From the NCBI GenBank assembly GCA_016786745.1, contig JAEUVS010000016.1:1-44289 (forward strand): a stretch of 44,289 bases of DNA, written 5' to 3'. The position numbers and the translations under genes are program-made. The notes below the pieces were generated by a model that was given only the letters and a program-made list of their open reading frames with translations, was not told where the DNA came from and did not search any database. Of this stretch, positions 24,395 through 33,109 are shown piece after piece; the first letter of the stretch is position 1; the number at the start of each line of letters is the position of its first letter. This DNA comes from Chitinophagaceae bacterium (lineage in GTDB: Bacteria > Bacteroidota > Bacteroidia > Chitinophagales > Chitinophagaceae).

Positions 24395-24807
24395 GCGATA
24401 TCGCTCAGTTCTTCGTTGTCAAAACGGGATTGCGCTCGCGACGCATGTCTGGATTCAGTTATCTCTTTGCCATGGCTGTTTTGTTTCACCAACGACCAAC
24501 TGTCGGTCATCGTTGTTTCAAGCCAAAGGTCGTTTGAACGCCGGAACACCTGTACATCCAGCAGGTGATTGCGAAAAAAGCCCTCCAATTCGTTCACCGT
24601 TGTACTATCACTAACAAGTATTGCGCCTTCTTTAAAATCGGATTTTATTTCCGATAATTTTCTGTTGTCGCTAACTAATATCTGTTTTTCAGGACCTTTT
24701 GGTAAGCGCCGCCGCGTAAGAAATTCCAATTTCAGAAAGGGATATTTCGTGTTGAATTGCTTTTTTATCTCGCCGACCCGGCTGTCTCTAAGAATTTTTA
24801 TTTTCAT
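24388..24807 (-). CDS. Small two-repeat protein, unknown (paralog of 19586-19960)
   Basis: A 139-residue protein I do not recognise. The first unit VGEIKKQFNTKYPFLKLEF closely matches IGDLQDRFSLCYPLLKLEF of the 19586-19960 product, and a second, weaker unit, VNELEGFFRNHLLDVQVF followed by DLWLETT, matches the second half of that protein. A polar tail of about 30 residues is extra. I chose the Met that aligns with the paralog start; an upstream Met at 24831 is possible. It overlaps the response regulator 3' end by 7 nt and is divergent from the AI-2E gene, with a regulatory box between them. Confidence 0.65.
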   Translation of the reverse strand: MKIKILRDSRVGEIKKQFNTKYPFLKLEFLTRRRLPKGPEKQILVSDNRKLSEIKSDFKEGAILVSDSTTVNELEGFFRNHLLDVQVFRRSNDLWLETTMTDSWSLVKQNSHGKEITESRHASRAQSRFDNEELSDIAQ

Positions 24808-24896
24808 ATTTTTATGAATTAGTTGTTTCATGTTTCACGCAGGTAAAAATATATCCGCCTGTAGCCGAAAATCAACACTTTAATCAATCGGTCTCA

Positions 24897-24939
24897 TGAT
24901 TGTAGTCAAGCCATCTCAAACTGGCGTTTACTACTTTCA
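24897..24939 (+). promoter_or_regulatory. Fnr-like box and -7 element of the AI-2E gene
   Basis: The box TGATTGTAGTCA spans 24897-24908. TACTTTCA (24932-24939) begins 29.5 nt from the centre. An ATG at 24896 lies inside this element and is not the real start; the ATG at 24944 is. The predicted mRNA would have almost no leader. On the minus strand GATTTTCG (24873 to 24866) sits at the same spacing and might serve the 24807 gene. Confidence 0.65.
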
Positions 24940-24943
24940 CTCT

Positions 24944-26011
24944 ATGACCTCACCTAACTTTAGTTTCAGGACCTTTCTTGTGTATGCACAGGCTATCATT
25001 CTTATTGTAGCAGCACTATATTTCGCAAGAACGTTGTTCATACCGATGAGTTACGGATTACTACTGGCAGTAGTTCTTTTTCCGGTGTGTAAAAAACTGG
25101 AAAAGCATGGTTGGCCGCGTTCGCTGTCAATAACGGTCGCTTTGCTGATAGTCATCGCCCTGTTTGCCGGGTTGTTAAGCCTGCTGGTGGTAGAAATAAA
25201 CCTATTCAGCAAAGACCTGCCGGCTTTAAAGGAAAAGCTGCTCAGCGCTATGCCCCAAATTCAAAAATGGCTTAGTAATACCGCGGGTATTTCATTGGAA
25301 ACTCAAAGCACCTGGTGGCAGGATACGATCCATAATATTATGTCTAACCCTTCAGCGATGATAAGGAACGCTCTTACCGCAACTGCAGGCACATTTGTCA
25401 CATTTTTCCTGGTACCTGTATATACGGCATTATTCTTATATAACAGGGGTGTATTTGTACAATTTCTGATAAGAATTACACCGGACACCTATAAAGAACG
25501 CCTGCCGTATATTCTTGAACAGGCAACAGGTACTTACTCGAAATTTATCAAAGGAATGGTATTCGTTTATCTGATCGTAGGAGTTCTGAATAGCACCGGC
25601 CTTTTTATACTGGGAATTGAACATGCCATATTATTTGGAATGTTAACCGCACTAATGACAATCATTCCTTATGTTGGAATAATTATCAGCTCATTGCTGC
25701 CTATTACCGTTGCCTGGCTCACTAAAGACTCGATATGGTACCCGGTCGGAGTAATCGTTGTACTGTCTTTTGTTCAATACATGGAAGCAAATATCATATT
25801 TCCAAAAGTTGTGGGAGCACAGTTGAACGTAAGCACATGGGCTACCCTTGTCGCCATTATTATCGGAGGTATGCTTTGGGGCATTTCCGGAATGATACTC
25901 TTTATTCCTTTCGTCGGAATACTCAAAATCGTATTAGATCAGTTTCCTGCCGGCCAGGTGTTTAATATTCTTCTCGCGCGAAGCGAAAAAAAAATACACG
26001 GTAATAAGTAA
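24944..26011 (+). CDS. AI-2E family membrane exporter
   Basis: A 355-residue inner-membrane protein of the AI-2E (TqsA/YdiK/PerM) family, with an N-terminal helix pair, a long extracytoplasmic or amphipathic stretch (about 85-140) and five to six C-terminal helices including LNSTGLFILGIEHAILFG and the EANIIFPKVVG segment, typical of the family. Some members export autoinducer-2, others are Na/H antiporters; the substrate here is unknown. The start was chosen from the promoter geometry rather than the first in-frame ATG at 24896. Confidence 0.88.
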   Translation: MTSPNFSFRTFLVYAQAIILIVAALYFARTLFIPMSYGLLLAVVLFPVCKKLEKHGWPRSLSITVALLIVIALFAGLLSLLVVEINLFSKDLPALKEKLLSAMPQIQKWLSNTAGISLETQSTWWQDTIHNIMSNPSAMIRNALTATAGTFVTFFLVPVYTALFLYNRGVFVQFLIRITPDTYKERLPYILEQATGTYSKFIKGMVFVYLIVGVLNSTGLFILGIEHAILFGMLTALMTIIPYVGIIISSLLPITVAWLTKDSIWYPVGVIVVLSFVQYMEANIIFPKVVGAQLNVSTWATLVAIIIGGMLWGISGMILFIPFVGILKIVLDQFPAGQVFNILLARSEKKIHGNK

Positions 26012-26024
26012 AAACCAGGTGGAA

Positions 26025-26312
26025 CTAATCTTTTCTTCTGTTGTTTTTTGATATGGCTTTCATCATCGCCGCTTTCGAGCGGCGCTCGATAATTTCTAAT
26101 AACGCAGCGCCTAACACACCTATAGTTATGATTCTGCGCAGAATCAAAAACGCTGAACTAAATGAGTACGTGATAAAATAGGATATTACACCGGCTAACA
26201 CTCCAACGACAACTGCTAAAACAAGCCCACCAACAATTACATTTCTGCCGATAAAAAAAGAAAGCAATAAAACCACAATTGAAACAACTTCGAGACAGAT
26301 CCAGAAATTCAT
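26025..26312 (-). CDS. Small membrane protein, unknown
   Basis: A 95-residue protein with about three hydrophobic helices (starting MNFWICLEVVSIVVLLLSFFIG) and a basic tail (RRSKAAMMKAISKNNRRKD). I do not recognise a family. The frame is open to 26468, but the extra 52 codons are polar, unlike a membrane protein start, and contain the box at 26405-26416, so the shorter form is preferred. It is convergent with the AI-2E gene. Confidence 0.5.
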   Translation of the reverse strand: MNFWICLEVVSIVVLLLSFFIGRNVIVGGLVLAVVVGVLAGVISYFITYSFSSAFLILRRIITIGVLGAALLEIIERRSKAAMMKAISKNNRRKD

Positions 26313-26649
26313 ATGTTTAGGTTTCAGGTAATGACATCCCTTTCTAACAGGTGTGCCTAAAGGTAAGGTCGATTCATTTTTTGACGGTTGCGCGGAGTAA
26401 CTGTTGACTTCAATCAAAATCACATTGAGAGTAAAATACCTGTTGTAAATGCACAGAAGAGTATTCAAATTAGTTCTAAATTGTAACCTCTCAACTCAAT
26501 TTACTACGATCTACTCTTTAATGTACAACGGCCTTTAAGCCGTTAATCAATCTCCTTTGTTAAGTCAAGTGAACAGCAACGTCGGGACGCCCTATGTCTA
26601 TATGCGATAGTGGACCAGTGAATCTGCTAAACCTTAACACCCCTTTTAT
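26313..26649. promoter_or_regulatory. Intergenic region with an Fnr-like box
   Basis: This 337-nt stretch between divergent genes holds TGACTTCAATCA at 26405-26416. The nearest minus-strand -7 candidate TACCTTTA (26365 to 26358) is 45.5 nt from the box centre, not one of the two usual spacings, so its role is uncertain. A hairpin AACGGC-N6-GCCGTT lies at 26527-26544. I see no other gene. Confidence 0.4.
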
Positions 26650-27963
26650 ATGAAAGTTACACTGGTATCTCAGGCGTCTGTTATTATTGAAACGTCCGAT
26701 TGTAAAATCTGGACGGATCCCTGGCTGTTTGGAAAAGCATTTATGGAATCATGGAGTTTACTTCCGGCAGCAAACTGGAGCGACAAGTACTATGACGAAA
26801 TAGATTTTCTGTGGGTATCCCACGAACACCCCGATCATTTCCACCTGCCGACTTTAAAGTCGATGCCTAAAACCTTCAAGGAGAGAGTGACGTTGTTGTT
26901 TCAAAAGAACAACTCGAACAAGATGCCTGATGCATTTAGAAGCCTCGGCTTTAAGAATATTCAGCTTTTGCCCCATCGAAAGATTGTATCCATAACACCG
27001 GAAACAAAGATTCATTGTTGCCAGATCGGACCAACCCCCGACTCATCCCTGGCAGTGATGAACAAGGGCTATACACTATTGAATCTAAATGATTGCGAAG
27101 CAAATTCACAGGACTGTAAAATTTTTTACAAGGATCTCGGAAAGGTCAATTTACTGCTCAATCAATTCTCCATCGCGGGTTACCGGGGGCATTTTGATTA
27201 TGCGATCCTGTTGAAAAAAAATGCCCAGGCAATATTGGAAAATATGGTTCAAAATCACAAAGATGTACGTGCCGACATTACTGTTCCGATAGCAAGCTTC
27301 GTATACTTTTCAGATGAAGACAATCGATATGTAAATGCCTACATGAACACGCCGGGAGATGTAAAAGCTTACTTCGACAAACACAATCTGAAGACCGCTA
27401 TAATGTTCCCGGGCGACACTTTTGATTCTGAAAAGAAGTTTGATTCGGGTCCGGCGCTGGTCAAATTTGAGGTCGTTTACAGTAACCTTGACAGTTTGAC
27501 TTACCGTACACCTGAAGTAATCGAAGTGGAAAAATTAAGAAGCGTAGTCGAGAAGCGTTTTCAACAGCTCAAAGAAAAGTATCCGAGATGGATTATGAAT
27601 AAGCTCCAGCCACTGATCATAAAGATTCCGGATATCGGCAAAACAATTAAAATTTGCCTGAGTGACGGATCGTTTGAAGAGGGAAATTTCAGCGATTTCG
27701 ACATGATCATGGGATCTGAAGCCTTTCATTATGCCTTTGGCAACAAATGGGGAGTGAGTACAATCGGTGTCGGCGCAAAATATCTTATCAAAAGCAAACA
27801 AGCCGTTTGGAGATGGTATAAAATTGTCGGAACACTCAATAATTCTGAAATGTACCTGAAGCCGAAGTTCTTGCTATCGAAAAATAATATGAACTTTTTT
27901 GTTTCGAGGTTGGAAGGAGGCGTAAATCAACTTGTTTACAAGTGGAAGCGTATGAAAACGTAG
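26650..27963 (+). CDS. MBL-fold metallohydrolase
   Basis: A 437-residue protein with an N-terminal metallo-beta-lactamase domain. The metal motif is H58-E-H60-P-D62-H63 in WVSHEHPDHFHL, preceded by the strand VIIETSDCKIWTDPWL. The second half (about 240-437) is not a domain I recognise. The overall look recalls MBL proteins related to CMP-sialic acid hydroxylase and UlaG-like lactonases, but no substrate can be assigned. It appears monocistronic, with no in-phase box upstream. Confidence 0.75.
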   Translation: MKVTLVSQASVIIETSDCKIWTDPWLFGKAFMESWSLLPAANWSDKYYDEIDFLWVSHEHPDHFHLPTLKSMPKTFKERVTLLFQKNNSNKMPDAFRSLGFKNIQLLPHRKIVSITPETKIHCCQIGPTPDSSLAVMNKGYTLLNLNDCEANSQDCKIFYKDLGKVNLLLNQFSIAGYRGHFDYAILLKKNAQAILENMVQNHKDVRADITVPIASFVYFSDEDNRYVNAYMNTPGDVKAYFDKHNLKTAIMFPGDTFDSEKKFDSGPALVKFEVVYSNLDSLTYRTPEVIEVEKLRSVVEKRFQQLKEKYPRWIMNKLQPLIIKIPDIGKTIKICLSDGSFEEGNFSDFDMIMGSEAFHYAFGNKWGVSTIGVGAKYLIKSKQAVWRWYKIVGTLNNSEMYLKPKFLLSKNNMNFFVSRLEGGVNQLVYKWKRMKT

Positions 27964-28059
27964 GGCCTGCCTGTTGATCTCCCTTAGCAATAACGATTCC
28001 CTCGTCTAAAAAATAGTGATTTCGCCATGCCGCGGAATCGCAGAAATAACTGTGTGCCT

Positions 28060-28082
28060 TTCCGCTCATTCTTCGAGCGGAA
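28060..28082. repeat. GC-rich inverted repeat
   Basis: TTCCGCTC (28060-28067) pairs with GAGCGGAA (28075-28082) around a 7-nt loop. No T run follows on either strand, so an intrinsic terminator is doubtful. It lies in the 206-nt gap after the MBL gene, which holds no gene that I can see. Confidence 0.5.
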
Positions 28083-28108
28083 GGGTTCACAAATATCATC
28101 TCCTTCGC

Positions 28109-28151
28109 TGACCATAGTCAACACCCGGCTCCTTCCCTCCTTCTACCTTGT
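28109..28151 (+). promoter_or_regulatory. Fnr-like box and -7 element of the lipoprotein gene
   Basis: The box TGACCATAGTCA spans 28109-28120. TACCTTGT (28144-28151) begins 29.5 nt from its centre and the ATG is at 28170. Confidence 0.75.
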
Positions 28152-28169
28152 TGCCCTAAAAAAAGATTT

Positions 28170-29144
28170 ATGAGAAAGCTCCTCCTCTCTGGTCTTATAG
28201 TCATTCTTGCAGCGGCATGTACAAAAAAAGACGTTCAGCTTGTAAGGCAATACCTCGAGAAGAATAAATGTTCTGTTGTGTCAATAAACGCGGACAAACA
28301 GAATACGAATAATTTCTTCATGATAAAAACTTTTAACGAGAACCGGATACTGACGCATATCAAATTCCAGGTTAATGATGTATATGGTGTTCTAAACCGA
28401 TTCGACTATGCAATTAGTTACGGGCAGGATAGGGTCATATTTAAAGGCATCACCAAAGGCTTTAACTGGGTCCCGGAAACCGAAGCGGAATTTCCCACTC
28501 CACCCGACCCTGACGCACCTTATCATCTGGAAGAAATTCTTGAAATGCGCGACACACGTGATTTCGAAATCCTGTTACACCATAAGAGCCATTACCCCGT
28601 TGAGGTCAGATATCTTCAAACCGGTGAGTCAGTACTAAAATTAGAGTATAACAATCGCGGCTTTTTAAGCAAAGTTGTCAGCAAAATCGGGCTCTTTAAT
28701 GTTACGACAGATAATCGTGGAAACATACTGACCATATTAACTCCGCCACTTGTAGAAGAAGAGCCCTATTACGGGCCTCAACAACTAGGCATCACGAATA
28801 CATACAGCGACAAAAATACTTCGCGAAACACGAACATGTTTTACGAAACTCCAACCTTATTTATTTCTCCAATGTATTCCCTGGTTGAACTTTTAAACTG
28901 GGGCCCTTTTCAGCCTGACAGAGAACGTATCCATGTTTCTCTGCAGCATAGATATGGAGAAGAATATTTACCCAGCCCAACTATGGATGCAGCATATTCT
29001 AATCACCAATACGACAGGAACGGGAACCTGGTTAGGTACGACTTCGAAGGTGATATACGGCAAGCCATACCATATGAGGGCACGATCGTCAAAAAGGATC
29101 AACGGTCAATAACCTGGCAATGTTCCGGCCGCCCTGTCAAATAA
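28170..29144 (+). CDS. Lipoprotein of unknown function
   Basis: A 324-residue lipoprotein. The signal peptide MRKLLLSGLIVILAAAC has its lipobox cysteine at C17, followed by TKKD. The mature part is polar, with repeated short strand-like stretches (ILTHIKFQVNDVYGVLNRFDYA, KLEYNNRGFLSKV, QYDRNGNLVRYDF) that recall the YD/RHS-like beta-strand repeats common in Bacteroidota lipoproteins of unknown role. It is preceded by a perfect box at standard spacing and followed by another box-controlled gene. Confidence 0.7.
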   Translation: MRKLLLSGLIVILAAACTKKDVQLVRQYLEKNKCSVVSINADKQNTNNFFMIKTFNENRILTHIKFQVNDVYGVLNRFDYAISYGQDRVIFKGITKGFNWVPETEAEFPTPPDPDAPYHLEEILEMRDTRDFEILLHHKSHYPVEVRYLQTGESVLKLEYNNRGFLSKVVSKIGLFNVTTDNRGNILTILTPPLVEEEPYYGPQQLGITNTYSDKNTSRNTNMFYETPTLFISPMYSLVELLNWGPFQPDRERIHVSLQHRYGEEYLPSPTMDAAYSNHQYDRNGNLVRYDFEGDIRQAIPYEGTIVKKDQRSITWQCSGRPVK

Positions 29145-29162
29145 CTTAATCAATCCGCACCC

Positions 29163-29205
29163 TGATATTAATCATGGTTGACCCTGCACAGCGACCCTAA
29201 CTTCA
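29163..29205 (+). promoter_or_regulatory. Fnr-like box and -7 element of the BON-kelch operon
   Basis: The box TGATATTAATCA spans 29163-29174. TAACTTCA (29198-29205) begins 29.5 nt from its centre. The ATG at 29232 follows 26 nt later, which excludes an upstream in-frame ATG at 29178 lying between box and -7 element. Confidence 0.75.
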
Positions 29206-29231
29206 ATTTATTAATCATTAAACGTTTTTTT

Positions 29232-29906
29232 ATGAAAAGCGACATTCAAATACAACAGGATGTAATGGATCAATTGAAGTGGGATCCATTGTTGAACTCC
29301 GCGAGGATAGGTGTTGCCGTGAAAAATGGCGTGGTGACCCTATCAGGCTCTGTAGATACCTACTACAAAAAAATAAAAGCCGAAGACGCCGTTAAGAAGG
29401 TATCCGGTGTATTGGCCCTGGCTGAAAGCCTCCAGGTCGGATTATCACCACTTTATCAAAAATCGGATAGCGACATCGCTGAATCGGTACTGTCCGCATT
29501 AAAGCAACACACATCGATTCCTGATGAAAATATTAAAGTGAAAGTCGAAGATGGTATTGTTACACTCGAAGGCCTGGTTGACTGGAACTATCAGCGAAAA
29601 ATTGCGGAACAGGCGTTGGAAGGCCTGGCCGGTGTGAGAGGTATCGTTGACAACCTCATAATAAAGTCTGTTGCGTCAAGTGAAAATATAAAAAAGCGAA
29701 TTAAGGAGGCATTTCACAGGCAGGCCACTCTTGATGCATCACGACTGAGCGTTGAGACGGTCGGTACAAAAGCAATTTTAAAAGGCAGCGTGAGATCATT
29801 CGCCGAAAAGGAGGACGCCGAAAGCGCTGCATGGAGTTCGCCCGGCGTTTTTGAAATCGACAATCGCATTAGTGTCGAAGCACCGGAATATTCGTATGAA
29901 GAATAA
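29232..29906 (+). CDS. Triple BON-domain protein
   Basis: A 224-residue protein of three BON domains: residues about 1-68 (GVAVKNGVVTLSGSVDTYYKK), 75-145 (VKVEDGIVTLEGLVDWNYQ) and 150-215 (VETVGTKAILKGSVRSFAEK). BON domains bind membranes or lipid surfaces and occur in OsmY-like stress proteins. Unlike OsmY this one has no signal peptide, so it should be cytoplasmic. It is the first gene of a tightly spaced six-gene series controlled by a regulatory box. Confidence 0.88.
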   Translation: MKSDIQIQQDVMDQLKWDPLLNSARIGVAVKNGVVTLSGSVDTYYKKIKAEDAVKKVSGVLALAESLQVGLSPLYQKSDSDIAESVLSALKQHTSIPDENIKVKVEDGIVTLEGLVDWNYQRKIAEQALEGLAGVRGIVDNLIIKSVASSENIKKRIKEAFHRQATLDASRLSVETVGTKAILKGSVRSFAEKEDAESAAWSSPGVFEIDNRISVEAPEYSYEE

Positions 29907-29916
29907 CAATATAAAA

Positions 29917-30105
29917 ATGGAAATCCTAAAAAAAACATCACCACCGGAAGAGGTGCCTCCTTCCATAAAAACGCACCCGGAAATTAGCCCTGAGAGGGAT
30001 CCTGAAGAACCGGCCCTTCCGGCTGAGCCTGATTTTATCCCGGATGAAGATCCCTTTGAAACTCCGGCGCCGTATGAACCACCACCGCCCGGCGAAAGAC
30101 CTTAA
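29917..30105 (+). CDS. Small proline/glutamate-rich protein
   Basis: A 62-residue protein, very rich in Pro and Glu (for example PPEEVPPS and PYEPPPPGERP), presumably disordered. No homolog is recognised. The start ATG at 29917 follows the BON stop by 10 nt; an ATG at 29896 in the same frame is also possible and would overlap the BON gene. Codon-level openness and tight spacing suggest it is real, but it could be a spurious frame. Confidence 0.5.
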   Translation: MEILKKTSPPEEVPPSIKTHPEISPERDPEEPALPAEPDFIPDEDPFETPAPYEPPPPGERP

Positions 30106-30126
30106 TTAACATCAAAAGAAATTTAT

Positions 30127-32043
30127 ATGAACCGCATTATACTCCTGATGTCAACAATTCTTTTGACAGCTACTTCTATTGCGCAGAACGTTGGAATCGG
30201 TACCAAATCTCCACAAAGTAAACTTCACGTGGCTGGCGATTTGCGAGTTGATAGTCTCGCACACAAAGACAGCGGACTGGTAATTTATAATACGTACGGC
30301 GTGTTGAAATCACTGAAGCTATCAGGAAAGCGAAACGACGTACTACGCGGCGACGGAACGTTCCAGTCGCTGAATGCAAGTTCAGACGCCGCATGGTTAA
30401 CAATTGGTAACGCCGGAACCGATACATCCACAAATTTCCTTGGAACTACCGATAACATGCCCCTAAGATTTAAAGTGAACAACAACATCGCGGGTGAAAT
30501 CAGTTCAACCAGTACATCCCTGGGGATAAATGCGCTGTCGTTGGGCTCAGCGGGAAAGAGCACAATTGCCATTGGTAACGGGGCACTGCACAACTATAGA
30601 AATGGAATTAATACTATCGCTATAGGTGATTCTGCCATGTTCACGCAAATTCAACCCGATCCACAAAATTCCCAGCCTTTCTCCAACATTGCGATTGGAA
30701 CGAAATCATTGTTTAAAAACGAAACAGGGTCCGAAAATATCAGCATTGGAAACAATGCACTCTCGTCGTTTGTTTTCGGATCGTCGAATGTCGCCATCGG
30801 ACCATACGCCCTGCAGAAGCCCAATGTAAGCTATGAGAACACAGCGATTGGCTTCGCGGCTATGGCCGAGGGTGAACCCACAGCAAGCGCTAATGTCGGA
30901 ATTGGCTATCGCGTGATGAATGGAAATATGGGATTCGCCAATGTTGCTGTCGGCAATTGGGCTATGTCGGGCAAAAACAGCGGCGAACATAATGTTGCCG
31001 TTGGCATACACGCCCTGAACTCAAATGGCTCAGGACGATTTAATGTGGCCGTGGGCAGTAATGCTTTGGCCGGTAATGATTTCGGAAGCGAGAACACTGC
31101 CGTCGGATCGCTTGCGCTTGCTTTCAGCAAAACTGCAAGTTTCAATACAGCGCTGGGTTCACGATCGCTGGGCAACAACACGTCTGGAACAAATAACACA
31201 GCCGGCGGCTATCAATCATTATTTTTTAATACAACAGGCAATGGTAACGTTGCTCTGGGCTATAAATCATTGCTTGGTAATACCACTGGTAGCAGCAATG
31301 TGGGTATAGGGTTCCAATCACTTTTTGTAAATAAAACAGGGGCGGCAAATACCGCAGTAGGTACCCAGACTCTTCTTGCAAATACATCAGGCGTAAACAA
31401 CACCGCGCTTGGGTACGACGCATTAAAAACCAACACGACCGGGGCGCAAAATACAGCCGTGGGAATGTTTGCAGACGTAACCGCCGGAAACCTGACAAAT
31501 GCAACGGCTGTTGGGTATAATGCAAAAGTAAATGCAAGCAATAAAGTAAGAATCGGCAATTCTGCAGTAACAAAAATTGAAGGCCAGGTACCATTCAGCA
31601 CGCCATCAGACGGCAGGTACAAATTCAATGTCAGAGAAGATGTAAAGGGTTTGTCATTTATCATGAAACTCCGGCCTGTAACTTATCAATTTGATGTTCA
31701 AAGATTCGATAATGCTACTTCCGAAAGCAATTACGCAGCATATAGTAAGGCATCTGAAATACGAAGAACCGGATTTATTGCGCAGGAAGTTGAGGTGGCT
31801 GCTTCCCGGGCAGGATATGTGTTTAATGGCATCAACAAGCCCGAATCGCCGCAAGACCATTACAGCCTGAGTTACGAAGCTTTTGTAGTTCCACTGGTTA
31901 AAGCTGTACAGGAACAACAAAAAATTATTACACAACAACGAGAATCAATTTTGTCGCAACAATCAGCGATTATTAACCTAACCTCACGGATAAGCCAGCT
32001 GGAAAGTGCCATTCAACGCCTCGAATCATCAATAAACAAATGA
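30127..32043 (+). CDS. Secreted tail-fibre-like adhesin with S74 chaperone domain
   Basis: A 638-residue secreted protein. After the signal peptide (MNRIILLMSTILLTATSIAQ) comes a short stalk, then a long series (about 130-470) of YadA-head-like repeats of the form NTAVG..AL.NNTG, expected to form a left-handed beta roll. The Peptidase S74 intramolecular chaperone domain begins at SDGRYK (S494, K499, the likely autocleavage pair) and includes RRTGFIAQEVE. A C-terminal coiled coil (QQKIITQQRESILSQQ) follows. Such proteins form trimeric fibres in phage tails and, in Bacteroidota, surface proteins. It follows the small proline-rich gene by 21 nt. Confidence 0.85.
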   Translation: MNRIILLMSTILLTATSIAQNVGIGTKSPQSKLHVAGDLRVDSLAHKDSGLVIYNTYGVLKSLKLSGKRNDVLRGDGTFQSLNASSDAAWLTIGNAGTDTSTNFLGTTDNMPLRFKVNNNIAGEISSTSTSLGINALSLGSAGKSTIAIGNGALHNYRNGINTIAIGDSAMFTQIQPDPQNSQPFSNIAIGTKSLFKNETGSENISIGNNALSSFVFGSSNVAIGPYALQKPNVSYENTAIGFAAMAEGEPTASANVGIGYRVMNGNMGFANVAVGNWAMSGKNSGEHNVAVGIHALNSNGSGRFNVAVGSNALAGNDFGSENTAVGSLALAFSKTASFNTALGSRSLGNNTSGTNNTAGGYQSLFFNTTGNGNVALGYKSLLGNTTGSSNVGIGFQSLFVNKTGAANTAVGTQTLLANTSGVNNTALGYDALKTNTTGAQNTAVGMFADVTAGNLTNATAVGYNAKVNASNKVRIGNSAVTKIEGQVPFSTPSDGRYKFNVREDVKGLSFIMKLRPVTYQFDVQRFDNATSESNYAAYSKASEIRRTGFIAQEVEVAASRAGYVFNGINKPESPQDHYSLSYEAFVVPLVKAVQEQQKIITQQRESILSQQSAIINLTSRISQLESAIQRLESSINK

Positions 32044-32045
32044 CT

Positions 32046-33098
32046 ATGAAAAAGATTATTTCAAGCGTTGTACTTGTTTGCTACATAACGCTCGGAGCAG
32101 CCCAGTTAACAATTCAAAATGGCGCGACTTTTTATCTTGACAACGGTTCCATCGTGAGCGTTGAAAAAAGTATTTACTCGGTCGAAGAAATTTACGGGGA
32201 AGGCGATCTTGTAATTACGGGAACAACTCCAACAGCAGCTGAAGTTGAAGCGCCGTCGATCCCGGGCCTCATCGTCTATTCGAATATACCTGCAATGCTG
32301 AAAAGTAATTTGTATATAAAAAAAAGGCTGACACTTTCCGGGGCCGGAATTCAGTTAAACCAGTACAACCTGGCGCTTGATAAAAGTGCTGCTTTCTCCG
32401 GAAACGACAGGGCATATATCATTACAAATGGCAGCGGAACTCTCAAAATTTCTCTCAACGCCAACAAAAATACCGGTCGTCTTGATATAGGAACAAGCCG
32501 CTATTATATGCCCCTAAACTTTAAGTATGCCGGCGAATCAACAAACGGATATGTGGAAGTACAGGCGGTAGAAAAAATAAATCCCAGGAAGAATGCAGCC
32601 TCCGGGCATTTCCTTAATAGTTACTGGAACGTTCACAAGTACAATCTCGGGGGTGAATTAACTGCACGGGCACAAATCGTATCGCCGGGCATCGTACATG
32701 GAAACATCACCAGGTTACGATCATCGTATTGGGATGGAAGAGAATGGCAATTCCAGGAGAATAATAGCAGCGACCCAAACAACGCTAATGTTATTGCCAG
32801 CATCAGTTCGGCCAATGGAGAGATATATGCGATGAGCGATGCTACAAAAAAAGTGCTTTCAATCCTGGACAACCCATTTCGTTCGTCCGCAATTTTGCAA
32901 TGGAGTTCCGAAGATGAGGAGCTGTACAACATTGTTATAGTTGACCTGGATGGAAAAGTTCTGCAAACGATGTCTCAGAAAATTCCCCGGGGTGTTTTCC
33001 AGAAAAAGATATCATTCGATAATTATCCGCCAGGTATGTACATGATAAAGGTAGAATCAAAGAGCGTGCATGAAACAATTAAAGCGGCAAAACTATAG
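32046..33098 (+). CDS. Type IX-secreted protein
   Basis: A 350-residue secreted protein with signal peptide MKKIISSVVLVCYITLGAAQ and a C-terminal type IX sorting domain (about residues 275-350: NPFRSSAILQW, then VDLDGKVLQTM, then YPPGMYMIKVES), so it is exported across the outer membrane. The middle is beta-rich with no enzyme motif. An ATG at 32040 overlapping the previous stop in ATGA is an alternative start. It sits directly between the tail-fibre-like gene and a DUF4907 gene. A role as a surface or matrix protein is inference. Confidence 0.8.
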   Translation: MKKIISSVVLVCYITLGAAQLTIQNGATFYLDNGSIVSVEKSIYSVEEIYGEGDLVITGTTPTAAEVEAPSIPGLIVYSNIPAMLKSNLYIKKRLTLSGAGIQLNQYNLALDKSAAFSGNDRAYIITNGSGTLKISLNANKNTGRLDIGTSRYYMPLNFKYAGESTNGYVEVQAVEKINPRKNAASGHFLNSYWNVHKYNLGGELTARAQIVSPGIVHGNITRLRSSYWDGREWQFQENNSSDPNNANVIASISSANGEIYAMSDATKKVLSILDNPFRSSAILQWSSEDEELYNIVIVDLDGKVLQTMSQKIPRGVFQKKISFDNYPPGMYMIKVESKSVHETIKAAKL

Positions 33099-33109
33099 AC
33101 CGCTATCGT

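Noticed and set aside
24896..24943. 16-codon N-terminal extension of the AI-2E protein
   Set aside because: It overlaps the box and -7 element and would not be transcribed from that promoter.
26313..26468. 52-codon N-terminal extension of the small membrane protein
   Set aside because: The added residues are polar and contain the box at 26405-26416; a membrane-type start lies at 26312.
30510..31500. Short repeated DNA in the tail-fibre gene as a repeat array or CRISPR
   Set aside because: The periodicity is explained by protein repeats of the beta-roll head; units differ in length and sequence and there are no constant repeats with spacers.
31226..31664. Long minus-strand open frames inside the tail-fibre gene
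   Set aside because: They arise from the repetitive coding sequence on the other strand and show no protein family features.
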